The notes under the pieces: model-generated
The model's input: only the letters and a program-made list of their open reading frames with translations
Database searches by the model: none
Told to the model about the DNA's origin: nothing
Assembly: GCF_947497005.1 (NCBI RefSeq)
Contig: NZ_CANMFF010000004.1
Location: 1-64,000, forward strand
Direction of reading: 5' to 3'
Source: an uncultured Ruegeria sp.
GTDB taxonomy: Bacteria > Pseudomonadota > Alphaproteobacteria > Rhodobacterales > Rhodobacteraceae
DNA length: 64,000 nucleotides
Shown here: piece by piece, positions 55,044 through 63,674 of the stretch
Numbering within the stretch: position 1 is the first letter of the stretch
Layout of the letters: each line of letters begins with the position of its first letter
Position numbers and translations under genes: made by a program

Positions 55044-55988
55044 ATGCTTACACGTCGTTTCATTCTGGGGGCGCTGAGTGCGGCGACCCTGGCCGTTCCG
55101 GCATCCATGTCATCAGCCGAAGAGGTATATATCCCGCTGGTGTCCAAAGGGTTCCAACATCAATTCTGGCAGGCGGTGAAATCCGGCGCCGAACAGGCCG
55201 CTGACGAATACGGTGTCACCATCACGTTTGAAGGCCCTGATAACGAAACAATGGTGGATCGCCAGATTGATATGCTTGCGGCAGCTTTGGCGAACAATCC
55301 CAAGGCCATCGGGTTCGCCGCGCTGGACAGCCAGGCAGCCATTCCGCTGCTGAAGCAGGCAAATGAAAAGGGCATTCCGATTATCGCTTTTGACAGTGGC
55401 GTTGACAGCGACATTCCGGTTTCAACTGCGACCACCGATAACCTTGCGGCGGCGGCCTTGGCTGCTGACAAGATGGCTGAGAAGATCGGCGGCGCAGGTA
55501 AAGTGGCCGTTGTGGCCCATGACCAGACCAGTCGCACTGGCATTGACCGCCGCGACGGCTTCGTCAATCGCATCGCCGAGAAATATCCGGATATCGAAGT
55601 TGTCACCATTCAATATGGTCAGGGCGATCATCTGAAGTCGACCGAAGTGACCAAGGCAATTCTGACGGCGAACCCTGATCTCAACGGTATCTTTGGCACC
55701 AATGAAGGTTCGGCCATCGGCGTTGTGAACGGTGTGCAAGAGCTGGGCACAGAAGGTCTTGTCATTATCGGATATGACAGCGGCAAGGCCCAGAAAGATG
55801 CGATCAAAAGTGGGTTGATGGCTGGCGCGATCACTCAGAACCCGGTGGGCATCGGGTATGAAACCGTCAAAGCCGCGGTGGCTGCGATGAAGGGGGAAGA
55901 GGTGCCTGCCCTGATCGATACCGGCTTCTACTATTATGACGCATCCAACATAGACGATCCGAAAATCTCGGCCGTTCTTTACGACTGA
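55044..55988 (+). CDS. Sugar ABC importer periplasmic binding protein, RbsB type
   Basis: 314-residue receptor with a signal peptide (residues 1-26, TRRF start could also suit Tat, cleavage near MSSAEE). DRQIDMLAAALANNPKAIGFAA and IPIIAFDSGVDSDIP are typical family-peripla-BP-4 blocks. ACTGGAGGAGAAAACATG is a strong ribosome site. Last gene of the fucose importer; a 12-bp stem follows at 56003-56032. Confidence 0.93.
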   Translation: MLTRRFILGALSAATLAVPASMSSAEEVYIPLVSKGFQHQFWQAVKSGAEQAADEYGVTITFEGPDNETMVDRQIDMLAAALANNPKAIGFAALDSQAAIPLLKQANEKGIPIIAFDSGVDSDIPVSTATTDNLAAAALAADKMAEKIGGAGKVAVVAHDQTSRTGIDRRDGFVNRIAEKYPDIEVVTIQYGQGDHLKSTEVTKAILTANPDLNGIFGTNEGSAIGVVNGVQELGTEGLVIIGYDSGKAQKDAIKSGLMAGAITQNPVGIGYETVKAAVAAMKGEEVPALIDTGFYYYDASNIDDPKISAVLYD

Positions 55989-56002
55989 CCTTGAAGACCT
56001 GC

Positions 56003-56032
56003 TTCTGGCCATCGGTTCCGCGATGGCCAGAA
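56003..56032 (+). terminator. Stem-loop after sugar receptor gene
   Basis: TTCTGGCCATCG (56003-56014) and CGATGGCCAGAA (56021-56032) form a perfect 12-bp stem with 6-base loop. No long U-run; it likely ends or stabilises the importer transcript. Confidence 0.6.
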
Positions 56033-56041
56033 CGCAACTCT

Positions 56042-56337
56042 AAACCCCTGCATCAGCTTGTCGGTAGCCGCAGCGATCTGAGTGAAATGGTCCTCCAGAT
56101 TGCTGATCGGGGCGTTCAAAACCCCGCCCGGGACCGCCGCCATGAACTGTGTCGCCATGACATGGGTTTGGCCTTTCATCTCGAAGATAGGATCGAGCCG
56201 TATGGCGGGGTCTGGTGCCGTTGCTTTGGGCAGCAAAGGCACGACAACATGTGTGTTCAGCCCATTCAGCAGATCGCTTGAAAATCCACAAGACAACCGT
56301 CACCAGCCGGATTGGGGAACAGGTCGTAACTTGGCAT
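56042..56337 (-). pseudogene. ccdB: ccdB-like toxin remnant with frameshift
   Basis: Starting at ATG 56337 the frame reads MPSYDLFPNPAGDGCLVDFQ, the usual CcdB N-terminus, then stops early. One base is missing near 56279 (CAAGC for CAAAGC); in the other frame the toxin continues as DLLNGLNTHVVVPLLPKA, FEMKGQTHVMATQFMAAVPG and NLEDHFTQIAAATDKLMQGF. The normal stop is also lost, so that frame stays open to 55979. CcdB poisons DNA gyrase and stabilises plasmids; this copy cannot make it. The ATG overlaps the ccdA remnant's stop (TGATG), as in intact ccdAB. Confidence 0.75.
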
Positions 56338-56444
56338 CAGAATTGCCGATATGTGTCCGGCGGCAGACCGTGACGCACGACATACGAGTTCGAGCTTTCG
56401 ATCGCGGCCTTGTTCTCGGCTTTCCGGCGTTTCGCCCGGATCAC
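56337..56444 (-). pseudogene. ccdA: ccdA-like antitoxin, C-terminal remnant
   Basis: 35 codons ending in NKAAIESSNSYVVRHGLPPD then TYRQF before TGA, the typical C-terminus of CcdA antitoxins that wraps CcdB. The DNA-binding N-terminal half is gone; the frame starts with GTG 56444 that overlaps the stop of the RDD-FHA gene (GTGA). Truncated by the rearrangement that joined it to the FHA locus. Whether the stub is translated is unknown. Confidence 0.65.
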
Positions 56445-57184
56445 CGAAGCACGGCAATGCGCGCATTGCCGACGCGGAACCGACCATCTGCGGCCAGTGG
56501 GACCCATTTTTCAGGGCCAACACGCCGCCCGCCGGTCCAGGTTCCGTTGGAAGACCCCATATCACGGATATAGAGAGCGCCTTTCTTTTCGACGCGCAGA
56601 ACGCAATGCTGGCCCGAGGTTTTTTCGCTGCGCGATAGTGCAAGATCTGACCAGTTCGGATCGCGGCCTATCTTGATCTGATGTGTGCTCAACAAGTCTG
56701 CGACCTTTCGAAACTCGATGGATTTTCCACGATCCGGACCATCAAGCACGACCAGTTGCCAAAACCCCAGGGGGCGCGGTGCCATCGGGCTGTACCATGA
56801 CACCTCGGCTGCTTTGTCATACCGCGACGCTGCATTGGGGTTCATTCCAGTCAAACCCAGAGACATGATTTTCTTGATGGCGCGGGTGGATCGTCGCATC
56901 GGAGACACTAGTTTCCCGCGTTTGTCCCGCATATTCAGGCGCATAGCGTAGCGACCCAGACTATGTCCGCTAAGGAATCCTTCGCAGATCAGCCAGTAGA
57001 TGAGCACCAGAACCAGATACAATCCGACAGGTAGGGCAAGACCTGTGTTTCTCAGTCCCAGTTCCTGGCGCAACACGGGCTCAAGAGTGGCAAGCACAAA
57101 GCCAAGAAACATGAAATCAAGAATCGCGGCTGCGCTTAGCAGTCGCGCCGCGTTTTTGGAGTCGAGAGGGCCACCGAGTTTCAT
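56441..57184 (-). CDS. RDD-like membrane protein with C-terminal FHA domain
   Basis: 247 residues. The first 130 hold two or three membrane spans of RDD type (AAILDFMFLGFVLATL, GLYLVLVLIYWLICEGFL) followed by SLGRYAMRLNMRD, common in RDD proteins. Residues 150-247 are an FHA phosphothreonine-binding domain: IKIGRDPNWSDLALS, GQHCVLRVE and DMGSSNGTWTGG. ATG 57184 overlaps the upstream stop (ATGA). It probably brings phosphorylated partners of the kinase at 62580 to the membrane. Confidence 0.82.
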   Translation of the reverse strand: MKLGGPLDSKNAARLLSAAAILDFMFLGFVLATLEPVLRQELGLRNTGLALPVGLYLVLVLIYWLICEGFLSGHSLGRYAMRLNMRDKRGKLVSPMRRSTRAIKKIMSLGLTGMNPNAASRYDKAAEVSWYSPMAPRPLGFWQLVVLDGPDRGKSIEFRKVADLLSTHQIKIGRDPNWSDLALSRSEKTSGQHCVLRVEKKGALYIRDMGSSNGTWTGGRRVGPEKWVPLAADGRFRVGNARIAVLR

Positions 57185-57762
57185 GCGCGCGCTCCCAGCA
57201 ATGTCAGAACCATGAACAGGGCCGACCCGATTGAAAACAGGAACAAGGCGTCGCATTGTATCCGCAAGACGCGTTTTCCACCTGTGCTTGCGCTTTGAAA
57301 GTGAAAGCCCGCAACCCACAAGGCCAGTCCTGTACCGGCAACGGTGAACAGCAAAGTTTCAGACAAAACCTGCTGCCGGGGCGCAATTGCAAGCCAGTCC
57401 GCAGCGCCGACCATCAAGCCACCCCACAACAAAGCAATGACATAGGCCGCGAAACTCAGCGAGTCATTTTTTGACCGGCTCAGCTTGTGAACAAGCGCAC
57501 CCATACCCCACCCCAACGCCGCTGCGATTAAGATTAAAAGTGTAAGTCGGACTGGAAGTGAGAGTGACGAAACCTGAACATTAAATACGACATTTGACGT
57601 ACTGTTTGCTAAGTTGGATGTAACTCCAAGAAATGCAAACAATGCGCCAATTCCGGCGCCAATGTGTCCGAAAAAGGAAAAAATATCATTTGCGAGAGAC
57701 AGCTTGTCCCTGACTTGAAAGGGTAATTTCATTTCAAAGCTCGACCTTGGTGAATAAGGCAT
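57181..57762 (-). CDS. Unknown membrane protein with about four to five spans
   Basis: 193 residues with spans at about 30-50, 70-90, 105-125, 140-160 and 172-190; no family recognised. N-terminus is charged and cytoplasmic-like (MPYSPRSSFEMKLPFQVRDK). An internal ATG at codon 11 is possible. Co-transcribed and coupled with the RDD-FHA gene, so presumably part of the same envelope signalling unit. Divergent from the lipoprotein genes, with an AT-rich 139-base gap as shared control region. Confidence 0.65.
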   Translation of the reverse strand: MPYSPRSSFEMKLPFQVRDKLSLANDIFSFFGHIGAGIGALFAFLGVTSNLANSTSNVVFNVQVSSLSLPVRLTLLILIAAALGWGMGALVHKLSRSKNDSLSFAAYVIALLWGGLMVGAADWLAIAPRQQVLSETLLFTVAGTGLALWVAGFHFQSASTGGKRVLRIQCDALFLFSIGSALFMVLTLLGARA

Positions 57763-57901
57763 TTGTGGTTCTGACTATGCGACGAAACAGTTTGTTTGTT
57801 CACATGATTTTGCGCGAATCGTTGATTGAAAATAAAAAGTATGTGATTCCATAATCAACTACGAAGAAAACTTTTGAGTGTTAAGTGTACGGAGTAACTT
57901 T

Positions 57902-58606
57902 ATGCGTTCAGTCGCTATTTCTATTTTTGCAGCTTTTTCCCTACTACTTTCAGCCTGTACCGAAGAAACAATACAATCCGCCACATCATCGACGGTTGCC
58001 GGTAAGACGCAGCAGGAAAAACAACTTGAAAAGCAGGTGCGCAGTCTGGATCAGGCTTCCAAGGACATCATCGTCAACAACACGATACAGGGTGCCTTGG
58101 CTGGTGCGGCCGTTGGCTGTGGTATTGGTTTGTTGCTGGGGGGCGGTGCCAGTGATTGCGCGGCCGGTGCAGCAGCAGGCGGTTTGATTGGCGGTGTAGG
58201 CGGCAATCAGGTCGGCAAGAAGGCGGCCGCCAAAAACGTTGAAATCGTCAACAGCAAGGCTGTTCTGGCCAACCTGTCCAATGTCAGCAAGCAGCTGAAT
58301 TCGGTTCAGGCCAACTTGCGTTCGGTTCTGGCGTCGCAAAACGCCGAACTGAAGTCATTGCGCCGTCAGGTGGAAGGCGGTCAGTTGTCCCAGTCCGCAT
58401 ACAATAAGCGCGTCAATGCAATCAAATCGAACCGTCAGGTCGTATCGAATGAGTTGAAGCGCAGTGAAAAGAACATGGACGGCACGATTTCCGAACTGCG
58501 CACGGCCTCAAGCAAAGGTCAGCCCGGACTGGGCGGTGCGACGAATGCGGCGGTCAGCAACAAGAACCGGCTGGCGCGAACACGTGCATCCATCAATCTT
58601 CTTTAA
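57902..58606 (+). CDS. Glycine-zipper outer-membrane-type lipoprotein
   Basis: 234 residues with signal and lipobox SLLLSACTEE (Cys near 19). A Gly/Ala-rich zipper (GALAGAAVGCGIGLLLGGG ... AAAGGLIGGVGGNQVG, about 70-110) can insert into or line membranes, followed by a long coiled-coil-like segment (ANLSNVSKQLNSVQANLRSV onwards). ATG 57902 preceded by ACGGAGTAACTTT. Heads the plus-strand operon; likely a structural envelope component. Confidence 0.8.
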   Translation: MRSVAISIFAAFSLLLSACTEETIQSATSSTVAGKTQQEKQLEKQVRSLDQASKDIIVNNTIQGALAGAAVGCGIGLLLGGGASDCAAGAAAGGLIGGVGGNQVGKKAAAKNVEIVNSKAVLANLSNVSKQLNSVQANLRSVLASQNAELKSLRRQVEGGQLSQSAYNKRVNAIKSNRQVVSNELKRSEKNMDGTISELRTASSKGQPGLGGATNAAVSNKNRLARTRASINLL

Positions 58607-58663
58607 ATTCCTTTGACCTGCGTCTGTTGTCAGGCGCGGGTTTTCCAATAGTAAGTGTGAAAA

Positions 58664-59131
58664 ATGACATCTGATTTTTTTCGTTTCTCAAAACCTGCAA
58701 TGTTGGTTTCTCTGATCGCAGTTGCAGGGTGTACAGGATCCACTGACCCGACTACGGCGACGCTTTTCGACAATATCAACAACCTGAATTCCGGGGAATA
58801 CGACCGCCAGATCGCGCAGAACAAGGCGCAGGCAGATGCCATTTTGGCCCAGAACAAAGCTGCCGAGCAGCGCAATGCCCAACTGGCGGCACAGCGTGAT
58901 GCCAACCAAAGCGAAATCAACGCGCTGCGCAAGCAGATTGCGGATGTCAAAGCACAAGGGGCCAAGGCCCGTGCGGCGTCAGCTTCGGATCCGGTAAAGT
59001 TGCAGCAGGTGCAAGCCCTGGACAAGCAACTGAGTGCAGTTGAACGGGATGTATCCAGCGGGGCCAGCGCGTCTGTGGTTCGATCCGAACTGAGCAGGAT
59101 CAAGTCGGCTTATCGCGCGCTGTCAATCTGA
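58664..59131 (+). CDS. Small lipoprotein with coiled coil
   Basis: 155 residues: basic N-terminus, hydrophobic signal and lipobox SLIAVAGCTGS (Cys near 23), then Ala/Gln-rich heptad sequence (QNKAQADAILAQNKAAEQRN and on) likely to form a long coiled coil. No family recognised. Pairs with the preceding lipoprotein. Confidence 0.7.
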   Translation: MTSDFFRFSKPAMLVSLIAVAGCTGSTDPTTATLFDNINNLNSGEYDRQIAQNKAQADAILAQNKAAEQRNAQLAAQRDANQSEINALRKQIADVKAQGAKARAASASDPVKLQQVQALDKQLSAVERDVSSGASASVVRSELSRIKSAYRALSI

Positions 59132-59207
59132 TAAGAAACACGTCAGGTCGGCGCTTGTCGACACATGCGACGGCCGGGACGTCTTGCCTGAGGGGGGTCT
59201 TGGGATC

Positions 59208-60722
59208 GTGACCTACGGAATATCACGTACATTTTTGGCGGTTGCGGCCGCATTGGTTTTTGCGGGCGTAGCCCAGGCGCAGGATGGTAAGACACGTGCG
59301 CCGGCGACCGGGCTTGCCATTCTGGATTGCGCACCCGTAAAGCCCGCGCCCGAAGACAGTTGTCTGGTCCGCGTGCCTTCGGGCAATGAGCGGGGCGGCA
59401 TGAGCTTTCGGTCCCTTGGGGATGCGCAGGCCGATTTCGAATTCGTCAAGGATGTTGACGAGCTTCCGGGCAATCTGACCCTGTCGGCGACCATGGTGCT
59501 GATTGATCTTTCAGTGGGGGACCGCAGTGGCCGGGTTCGCAGCTGGAGCCGTGAGCGCGACCTGATCGCACGCGTGGTGGCCAATCTGCCGCCTGATGAA
59601 AAAGTCGCGATCTATGGCTTTGGAAACGATATCGTCGAACTCTCACCGTTTTCCACCAGCCGCTCTCGTGCGGAAGACGTGATCGACTCTCTTGAGATCA
59701 AAGAGCAGAACACGCGTCTCGTGGCGAACGCGACCGGCGCGATTGAATTGCTGAGCCAGCAGGACGACGTTCTGCTGAAAAACCTGATCGTGATTACCGA
59801 TGGTGACGAAGAGGGTTTGGCGACAGTCGAAGAGATTTCCGAAGCGGCGGAAAAGGCCGGTGTTTCGGTTTCTGCCCTGGGGATGTTCTGGCGAGCGCAG
59901 GGTAATGCGCGCACCACACGCGGCATTGACGTTCTCAAACGTCTGACCGATCCGCAACAAGGGTTGATGGAGGAAGTGTTCCTGCAAAATCAGCAGAACG
60001 CAAACACGGTGGTTTCCAGCTTTATCCGGTCGTATGGGAATGCGGTTAAAGGCTCTGGCCTGATCATGCCGGTTGGCGATCCCGCTCCTGCGCGGATCAC
60101 GATTGACATGATTGAACCGGTCGTGGGCCAACCCGGCCAGACCCAAACCAAAAGCTATTCGGCAGAGTTCCAGCCGGTTACCGTAGCCGCGACGCAACCG
60201 GAGGAACCCGAAGAACCCGAAGTCGATGACAAAATTTTCGGGATGCCGGCGCTTTACGTTTATATTGGTGCCGGTGTTCTGGCGCTACTGGCTTTGTTGC
60301 TGGCGGTTCTCTTGCTGCGCCGTGGCGGCGCAGATGAAGAAGATGAGCTTGAGGATCTTGAGACAGGCGACATTCCGGATGTCACCGAAATGCCCGGTGC
60401 AGACAGCGCGCCGACGGCTGCTCATATGCCGCCTCCAGTTGCTTATCTGGTGCGGGTCGATAACGGGCATCGGTTCCCTGTGCCGGCCGGACGCTCAACG
60501 CTGGGCCGAAGCAGCACTAACGCCGTGGTCATTCCAGACGGCGGTGTGTCGCGTGTTCATGCCGAACTGAGCGGGTCGCAGGATGGCCGATTCACAGTCA
60601 GCGATCTGGACAGTTTGAATGGCACGCTCGTCAATGACCGCAAGATCAAGGGCGCGCAGAGGATCAATGTGGGTGACACTGTGGGCCTTGGGTCCGTACG
60701 CCTGAAACTGGTTCGCGCCTGA
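59208..60722 (+). CDS. VWA-domain membrane protein with C-terminal FHA domain
   Basis: 504 residues. GTG 59208 gives a proper signal peptide (cleavage AGVAQA-QD); a TTG eight codons upstream is less likely. Residues about 80-290 form a von Willebrand A domain with partly degenerate MIDAS (LIDLSVGDRSG, later VITDGDEEG). A membrane span at about 350-372 (LYVYIGAGVLALLALLLAVL) separates it from a cytoplasmic FHA domain (RSTLGRSSTNAVVI, GGVSRVHAEL, SDLDSLNGTLVND). It would couple periplasmic events to phosphothreonine signalling inside. Confidence 0.85.
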   Translation: MTYGISRTFLAVAAALVFAGVAQAQDGKTRAPATGLAILDCAPVKPAPEDSCLVRVPSGNERGGMSFRSLGDAQADFEFVKDVDELPGNLTLSATMVLIDLSVGDRSGRVRSWSRERDLIARVVANLPPDEKVAIYGFGNDIVELSPFSTSRSRAEDVIDSLEIKEQNTRLVANATGAIELLSQQDDVLLKNLIVITDGDEEGLATVEEISEAAEKAGVSVSALGMFWRAQGNARTTRGIDVLKRLTDPQQGLMEEVFLQNQQNANTVVSSFIRSYGNAVKGSGLIMPVGDPAPARITIDMIEPVVGQPGQTQTKSYSAEFQPVTVAATQPEEPEEPEVDDKIFGMPALYVYIGAGVLALLALLLAVLLLRRGGADEEDELEDLETGDIPDVTEMPGADSAPTAAHMPPPVAYLVRVDNGHRFPVPAGRSTLGRSSTNAVVIPDGGVSRVHAELSGSQDGRFTVSDLDSLNGTLVNDRKIKGAQRINVGDTVGLGSVRLKLVRA

Positions 60723-60757
60723 GCGGCGGAACCAACTGAACAGGAAAGGTGAAGAAC

Positions 60758-61372
60758 ATGGGTAACGACAACAAGACAAGCTGGCTGTTCGACAAGGACG
60801 AAGAAGAGCTGAGTGACGTGGACTTTGGCGGGGATGAGGGATTCACCGAAAGCATCTCTCCGTCGGACAATGAACCGACGCACGCGATTGGCGGGTCGTC
60901 TTTCAGTGAAGCTCCGACTGAATATGTCGAATCCGAAAAGACGCAGATCTATCACGGCGGCATGTCCAAGGATTTTGCCGGAAAGGCCGAGTTTGACCCG
61001 ATGGTTGACCCCATTACCGGATGGCTGGTTGTGGTCAAGGGGCCGGGTCTGGGACAATCGGTCAATCTGGGCTCGGGTATGAACACGCTGGGCCGGGAGG
61101 GTGATGAGCGTGTATCGCTGGATTTCGGCGACAAATTGATTTCCGGCAAAGACCATCTGCGGATCATTTTCGACGATTCCAACCGCGTGTTTTTTGCTGC
61201 CCCCGGAACGGGTCGCAACATCAGCCGGATCAATGGTCAGATCGTTGCCGCCACGATGCCGCTTGAGAACTATGCGCTGATCGAGCTGTCCAAGCAGACA
61301 CATGTGCGGTTTGTCGCCTTCTGTAACGAGGATTTTGACTGGTCTGAACTGGCCGAAAACTCTGACGACTGA
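60758..61372 (+). CDS. FHA-domain protein
   Basis: 204 residues. An acidic N-terminus containing threonines (EYVESEKTQIYHGG near 50, a possible kinase target of the TQ type) precedes an FHA-like domain at 90-185: MNTLGREGDERVSLDFGDKL, ISGKDHLRIIFDD and GTGRNISRINGQ. The FHA Arg and Ser-x-x-His are recognisable. GGAAAGGTGAAGAAC before ATG 60758. Adjacent to phosphatase and kinase, it is a likely substrate or adaptor. Confidence 0.8.
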   Translation: MGNDNKTSWLFDKDEEELSDVDFGGDEGFTESISPSDNEPTHAIGGSSFSEAPTEYVESEKTQIYHGGMSKDFAGKAEFDPMVDPITGWLVVVKGPGLGQSVNLGSGMNTLGREGDERVSLDFGDKLISGKDHLRIIFDDSNRVFFAAPGTGRNISRINGQIVAATMPLENYALIELSKQTHVRFVAFCNEDFDWSELAENSDD

Positions 61373-61377
61373 TCCAG

Positions 61378-62571
61378 ATGACAATCATCAGCGGCAAACA
61401 GAGCCTGGGCCAGCGCGAAAATCAGGAAGACGCGTTTGATATTGTCTTTCAGAACGAGCGCGATCCCAAATCCGATATCCTCATGCTTGTTGCCGACGGG
61501 ATGGGCGGGCATGCCGGGGGCGAGGTGGCGTCAAATCTGGCGCTGTCGGTCTTCAAATCGCATTTTGTCGAAGGCTCGGACGCCCCCCGCCCGCGCGAAA
61601 GATTGCAGGAGTCTCTGACGGCGGCCAATGACGCACTGCGCCAGAAGATTTCCAGCCAACCGGATCTCAAAGGAATGGGCTGCACGCTTGTTGCCGCCTT
61701 GAAGCTTGGCGACCGGCTGGTTTGGGTGTCAGTAGGCGACAGCAGCCTGTTCCTGCTGCGCGATGGCCGATTGAAAAAACTGAACGCAGATCATTCCCTA
61801 TATGGCGAGTTGCTGCAAATGGTGGCGGCGGGTCAGATCACTCAGGAAGAGGCTGATCACAATCCGCGCAGGAATGCATTGCGGTCGGCTCTGATGGGGG
61901 ACCGGATTTCACTGACGGATGTCAATGCGATCACTCTGAAGCCGGGCGATGTGGTCCTGGCGTGTTCCGATGGACTGGACACGTTGCCTCAGGCCGAAAT
62001 CGCCAGCGTTCTGCAAAGCGGCAAAAGCCGCGATATGCGCGGCGTGGCCTCGGATCTGTTGAATGCGGTCGAAGCGAAGGGCAAGCCCAAACAGGACAAT
62101 ACGACGGTTGTGGTTTACGCCCATGTGCAGGATGGCATGAGCAGCATGCTGCGGGGCAGCCAATGGGCCTTTCACCAAGCTGACGGCAAGAAAAAGTCGC
62201 TGAAATATGCAGCTATTGGGCTTGGGGCTTTGGCGATTGGGGCCGTTGTCGGGGCGTTGACATACAGCGGCAAGGAAACCGCAGAGGTTGATCCGGCCCC
62301 GGCGCCCGAGACAACCCCGACGTCCCAGGAAGAGCGTAGCATCGGGGATCGATCCGTTGTCGATCCGGCCTCTCCGGACACGCCGCCAGATGAAGAACAG
62401 ATCGCCCCGACCGAAGAACCGGACATTCAGGACCCCGAGGCTGAACCGGACACTTCCGGAGATGATGATGTTCCGCCAACTGACGCGCCCGAACAGCCTG
62501 AAGATCAGGCGTCGGACGATGTGACCCGTCAGGATGAGCAACCAACCTCTGATTCAATAGATCAGGAGTAG
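61378..62571 (+). CDS. PP2C-family protein phosphatase with membrane span and acidic tail
   Basis: 397 residues. Metal-binding motifs of PP2C are complete: GQRENQEDAFDI (10-21), LVADGMGGHAGGE near 38, VSVGDSSLFLLRDG near 118, ACSDGLDTLP near 195 and KQDNTTVVVY near 237. A membrane span at about 283-300 (YAAIGLGALAIGAVVGALTY) is followed by a Pro/Asp/Glu-rich region, so the catalytic domain is cytoplasmic and the tail periplasmic. It reverses the action of the kinase encoded next. Confidence 0.9.
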   Translation: MTIISGKQSLGQRENQEDAFDIVFQNERDPKSDILMLVADGMGGHAGGEVASNLALSVFKSHFVEGSDAPRPRERLQESLTAANDALRQKISSQPDLKGMGCTLVAALKLGDRLVWVSVGDSSLFLLRDGRLKKLNADHSLYGELLQMVAAGQITQEEADHNPRRNALRSALMGDRISLTDVNAITLKPGDVVLACSDGLDTLPQAEIASVLQSGKSRDMRGVASDLLNAVEAKGKPKQDNTTVVVYAHVQDGMSSMLRGSQWAFHQADGKKKSLKYAAIGLGALAIGAVVGALTYSGKETAEVDPAPAPETTPTSQEERSIGDRSVVDPASPDTPPDEEQIAPTEEPDIQDPEAEPDTSGDDDVPPTDAPEQPEDQASDDVTRQDEQPTSDSIDQE

Positions 62572-62579
62572 CTTCACCC

Positions 62580-63674
62580 GTGACCGTTCATTTGCCAAAA
62601 GGAGAAACCTTTGCCGGCTATGTCCTGGGGGACGTGCTGGGGCAAGGGGGGTTTGGCATCACCTATCAGTCGCGCAACCGGGAAACAGGTGAGCGGTTCG
62701 CCATCAAGGAATATTTTCCGGCGGATTACGCTGACCGCGGGCCCAAAAATGCGGTAACCCCGACCAGCGAAGGGCAGCAACTGTTTCACATGGGGCTCGA
62801 AGCATTTCTGCAAGAGGCCAATCTGTTGCGCGACCTGCCACAGCAGCGAGGTCTGATGCGGGTGCGTGCGGCATTCCGCAAACACGGCACTGCCTATTGC
62901 GTGATGGAGTACATCCATGGCGATCCGCTTGACCGGATGATGACCCGGATGGTCGAGGCGCGCGGGGCCGTACCGGAGGACCTGGTAAAAACGTTCCTGC
63001 AATCGATGCTTGGTGCATTGGATGCGGTTCACAAGGTCGGGGTTGTGCATCGCGACATGAAGCCTGCGAATGTCATGATCCGCAAGGACGGCCAACCCAT
63101 TCTGATCGATTTTGGCGCGGCGCGTCTGATGGGAAAATCCAGCGGTCTGGCGTCCATGTTCACACGGAAATATGCGGCCATCGAACAGTTTCCACCTGAA
63201 AAAACGGGTTTGGCCGGTGGCGTCCACGAGGGACCATGGAGCGACCTGTTCGCGTTGTCCGTGATCCTCTATGAAATGGTATCTCAAAGCTTGCCGCCCA
63301 ATGCGGAAGAGCGGTGGCGGGACAAGCGGGCCACCGGGCGCGACCCTTATGTTCCCGTGCGCCAGAACCTGAACCGCAACCGGGTGCAGGCCCAGTATGA
63401 CGATGTCCTGCTCAATGCGATCGACATAGGGTGTAAGCTGCTGCCCCGTGATCGCATTCGGACCGCACGGGATTATGCCCGGATTGCTGGCATCGATCTA
63501 AGCGCCCCTGCCGAGAAAACTGAAAAGCCGGACCCACGGCCAGTTCGGAAATCCGACAACCGCAAACCACCACGGAAACGCGGGAGGAGTGCAGGGCGCA
63601 AAGCGTCTGTCCTTGTATTAGTCGTTATTCTGGTCGTTGCACTGGTTGTAATTGCGTATGGAACTTTGATGTGA
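62580..63674 (+). CDS. Ser/Thr protein kinase (Hanks type), membrane-anchored
   Basis: 364 residues from GTG 62580, eight bases after the phosphatase stop. Kinase motifs: GQGGFGITYQS (P-loop), FAIKEYFP (Lys), HRDMKPANVMI (catalytic loop) and LIDFGAAR (DFG). The activation segment holds several Ser/Thr (SSGLASMFTRKYAAIEQ). A basic linker leads to a C-terminal span (VLVLVVILVVALVVIAYG), with almost no periplasmic part. Forms a kinase/phosphatase/FHA unit with its neighbours. Confidence 0.92.
   Translation: MTVHLPKGETFAGYVLGDVLGQGGFGITYQSRNRETGERFAIKEYFPADYADRGPKNAVTPTSEGQQLFHMGLEAFLQEANLLRDLPQQRGLMRVRAAFRKHGTAYCVMEYIHGDPLDRMMTRMVEARGAVPEDLVKTFLQSMLGALDAVHKVGVVHRDMKPANVMIRKDGQPILIDFGAARLMGKSSGLASMFTRKYAAIEQFPPEKTGLAGGVHEGPWSDLFALSVILYEMVSQSLPPNAEERWRDKRATGRDPYVPVRQNLNRNRVQAQYDDVLLNAIDIGCKLLPRDRIRTARDYARIAGIDLSAPAEKTEKPDPRPVRKSDNRKPPRKRGRSAGRKASVLVLVVILVVALVVIAYGTLM

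Noticed and set aside
55044..55988. Receptor start at 54921 inside the permease gene
   Set aside because: The upstream codons overlap the permease and lack a signal peptide; ATG 55044 has GGAGGAG and begins a proper signal sequence.
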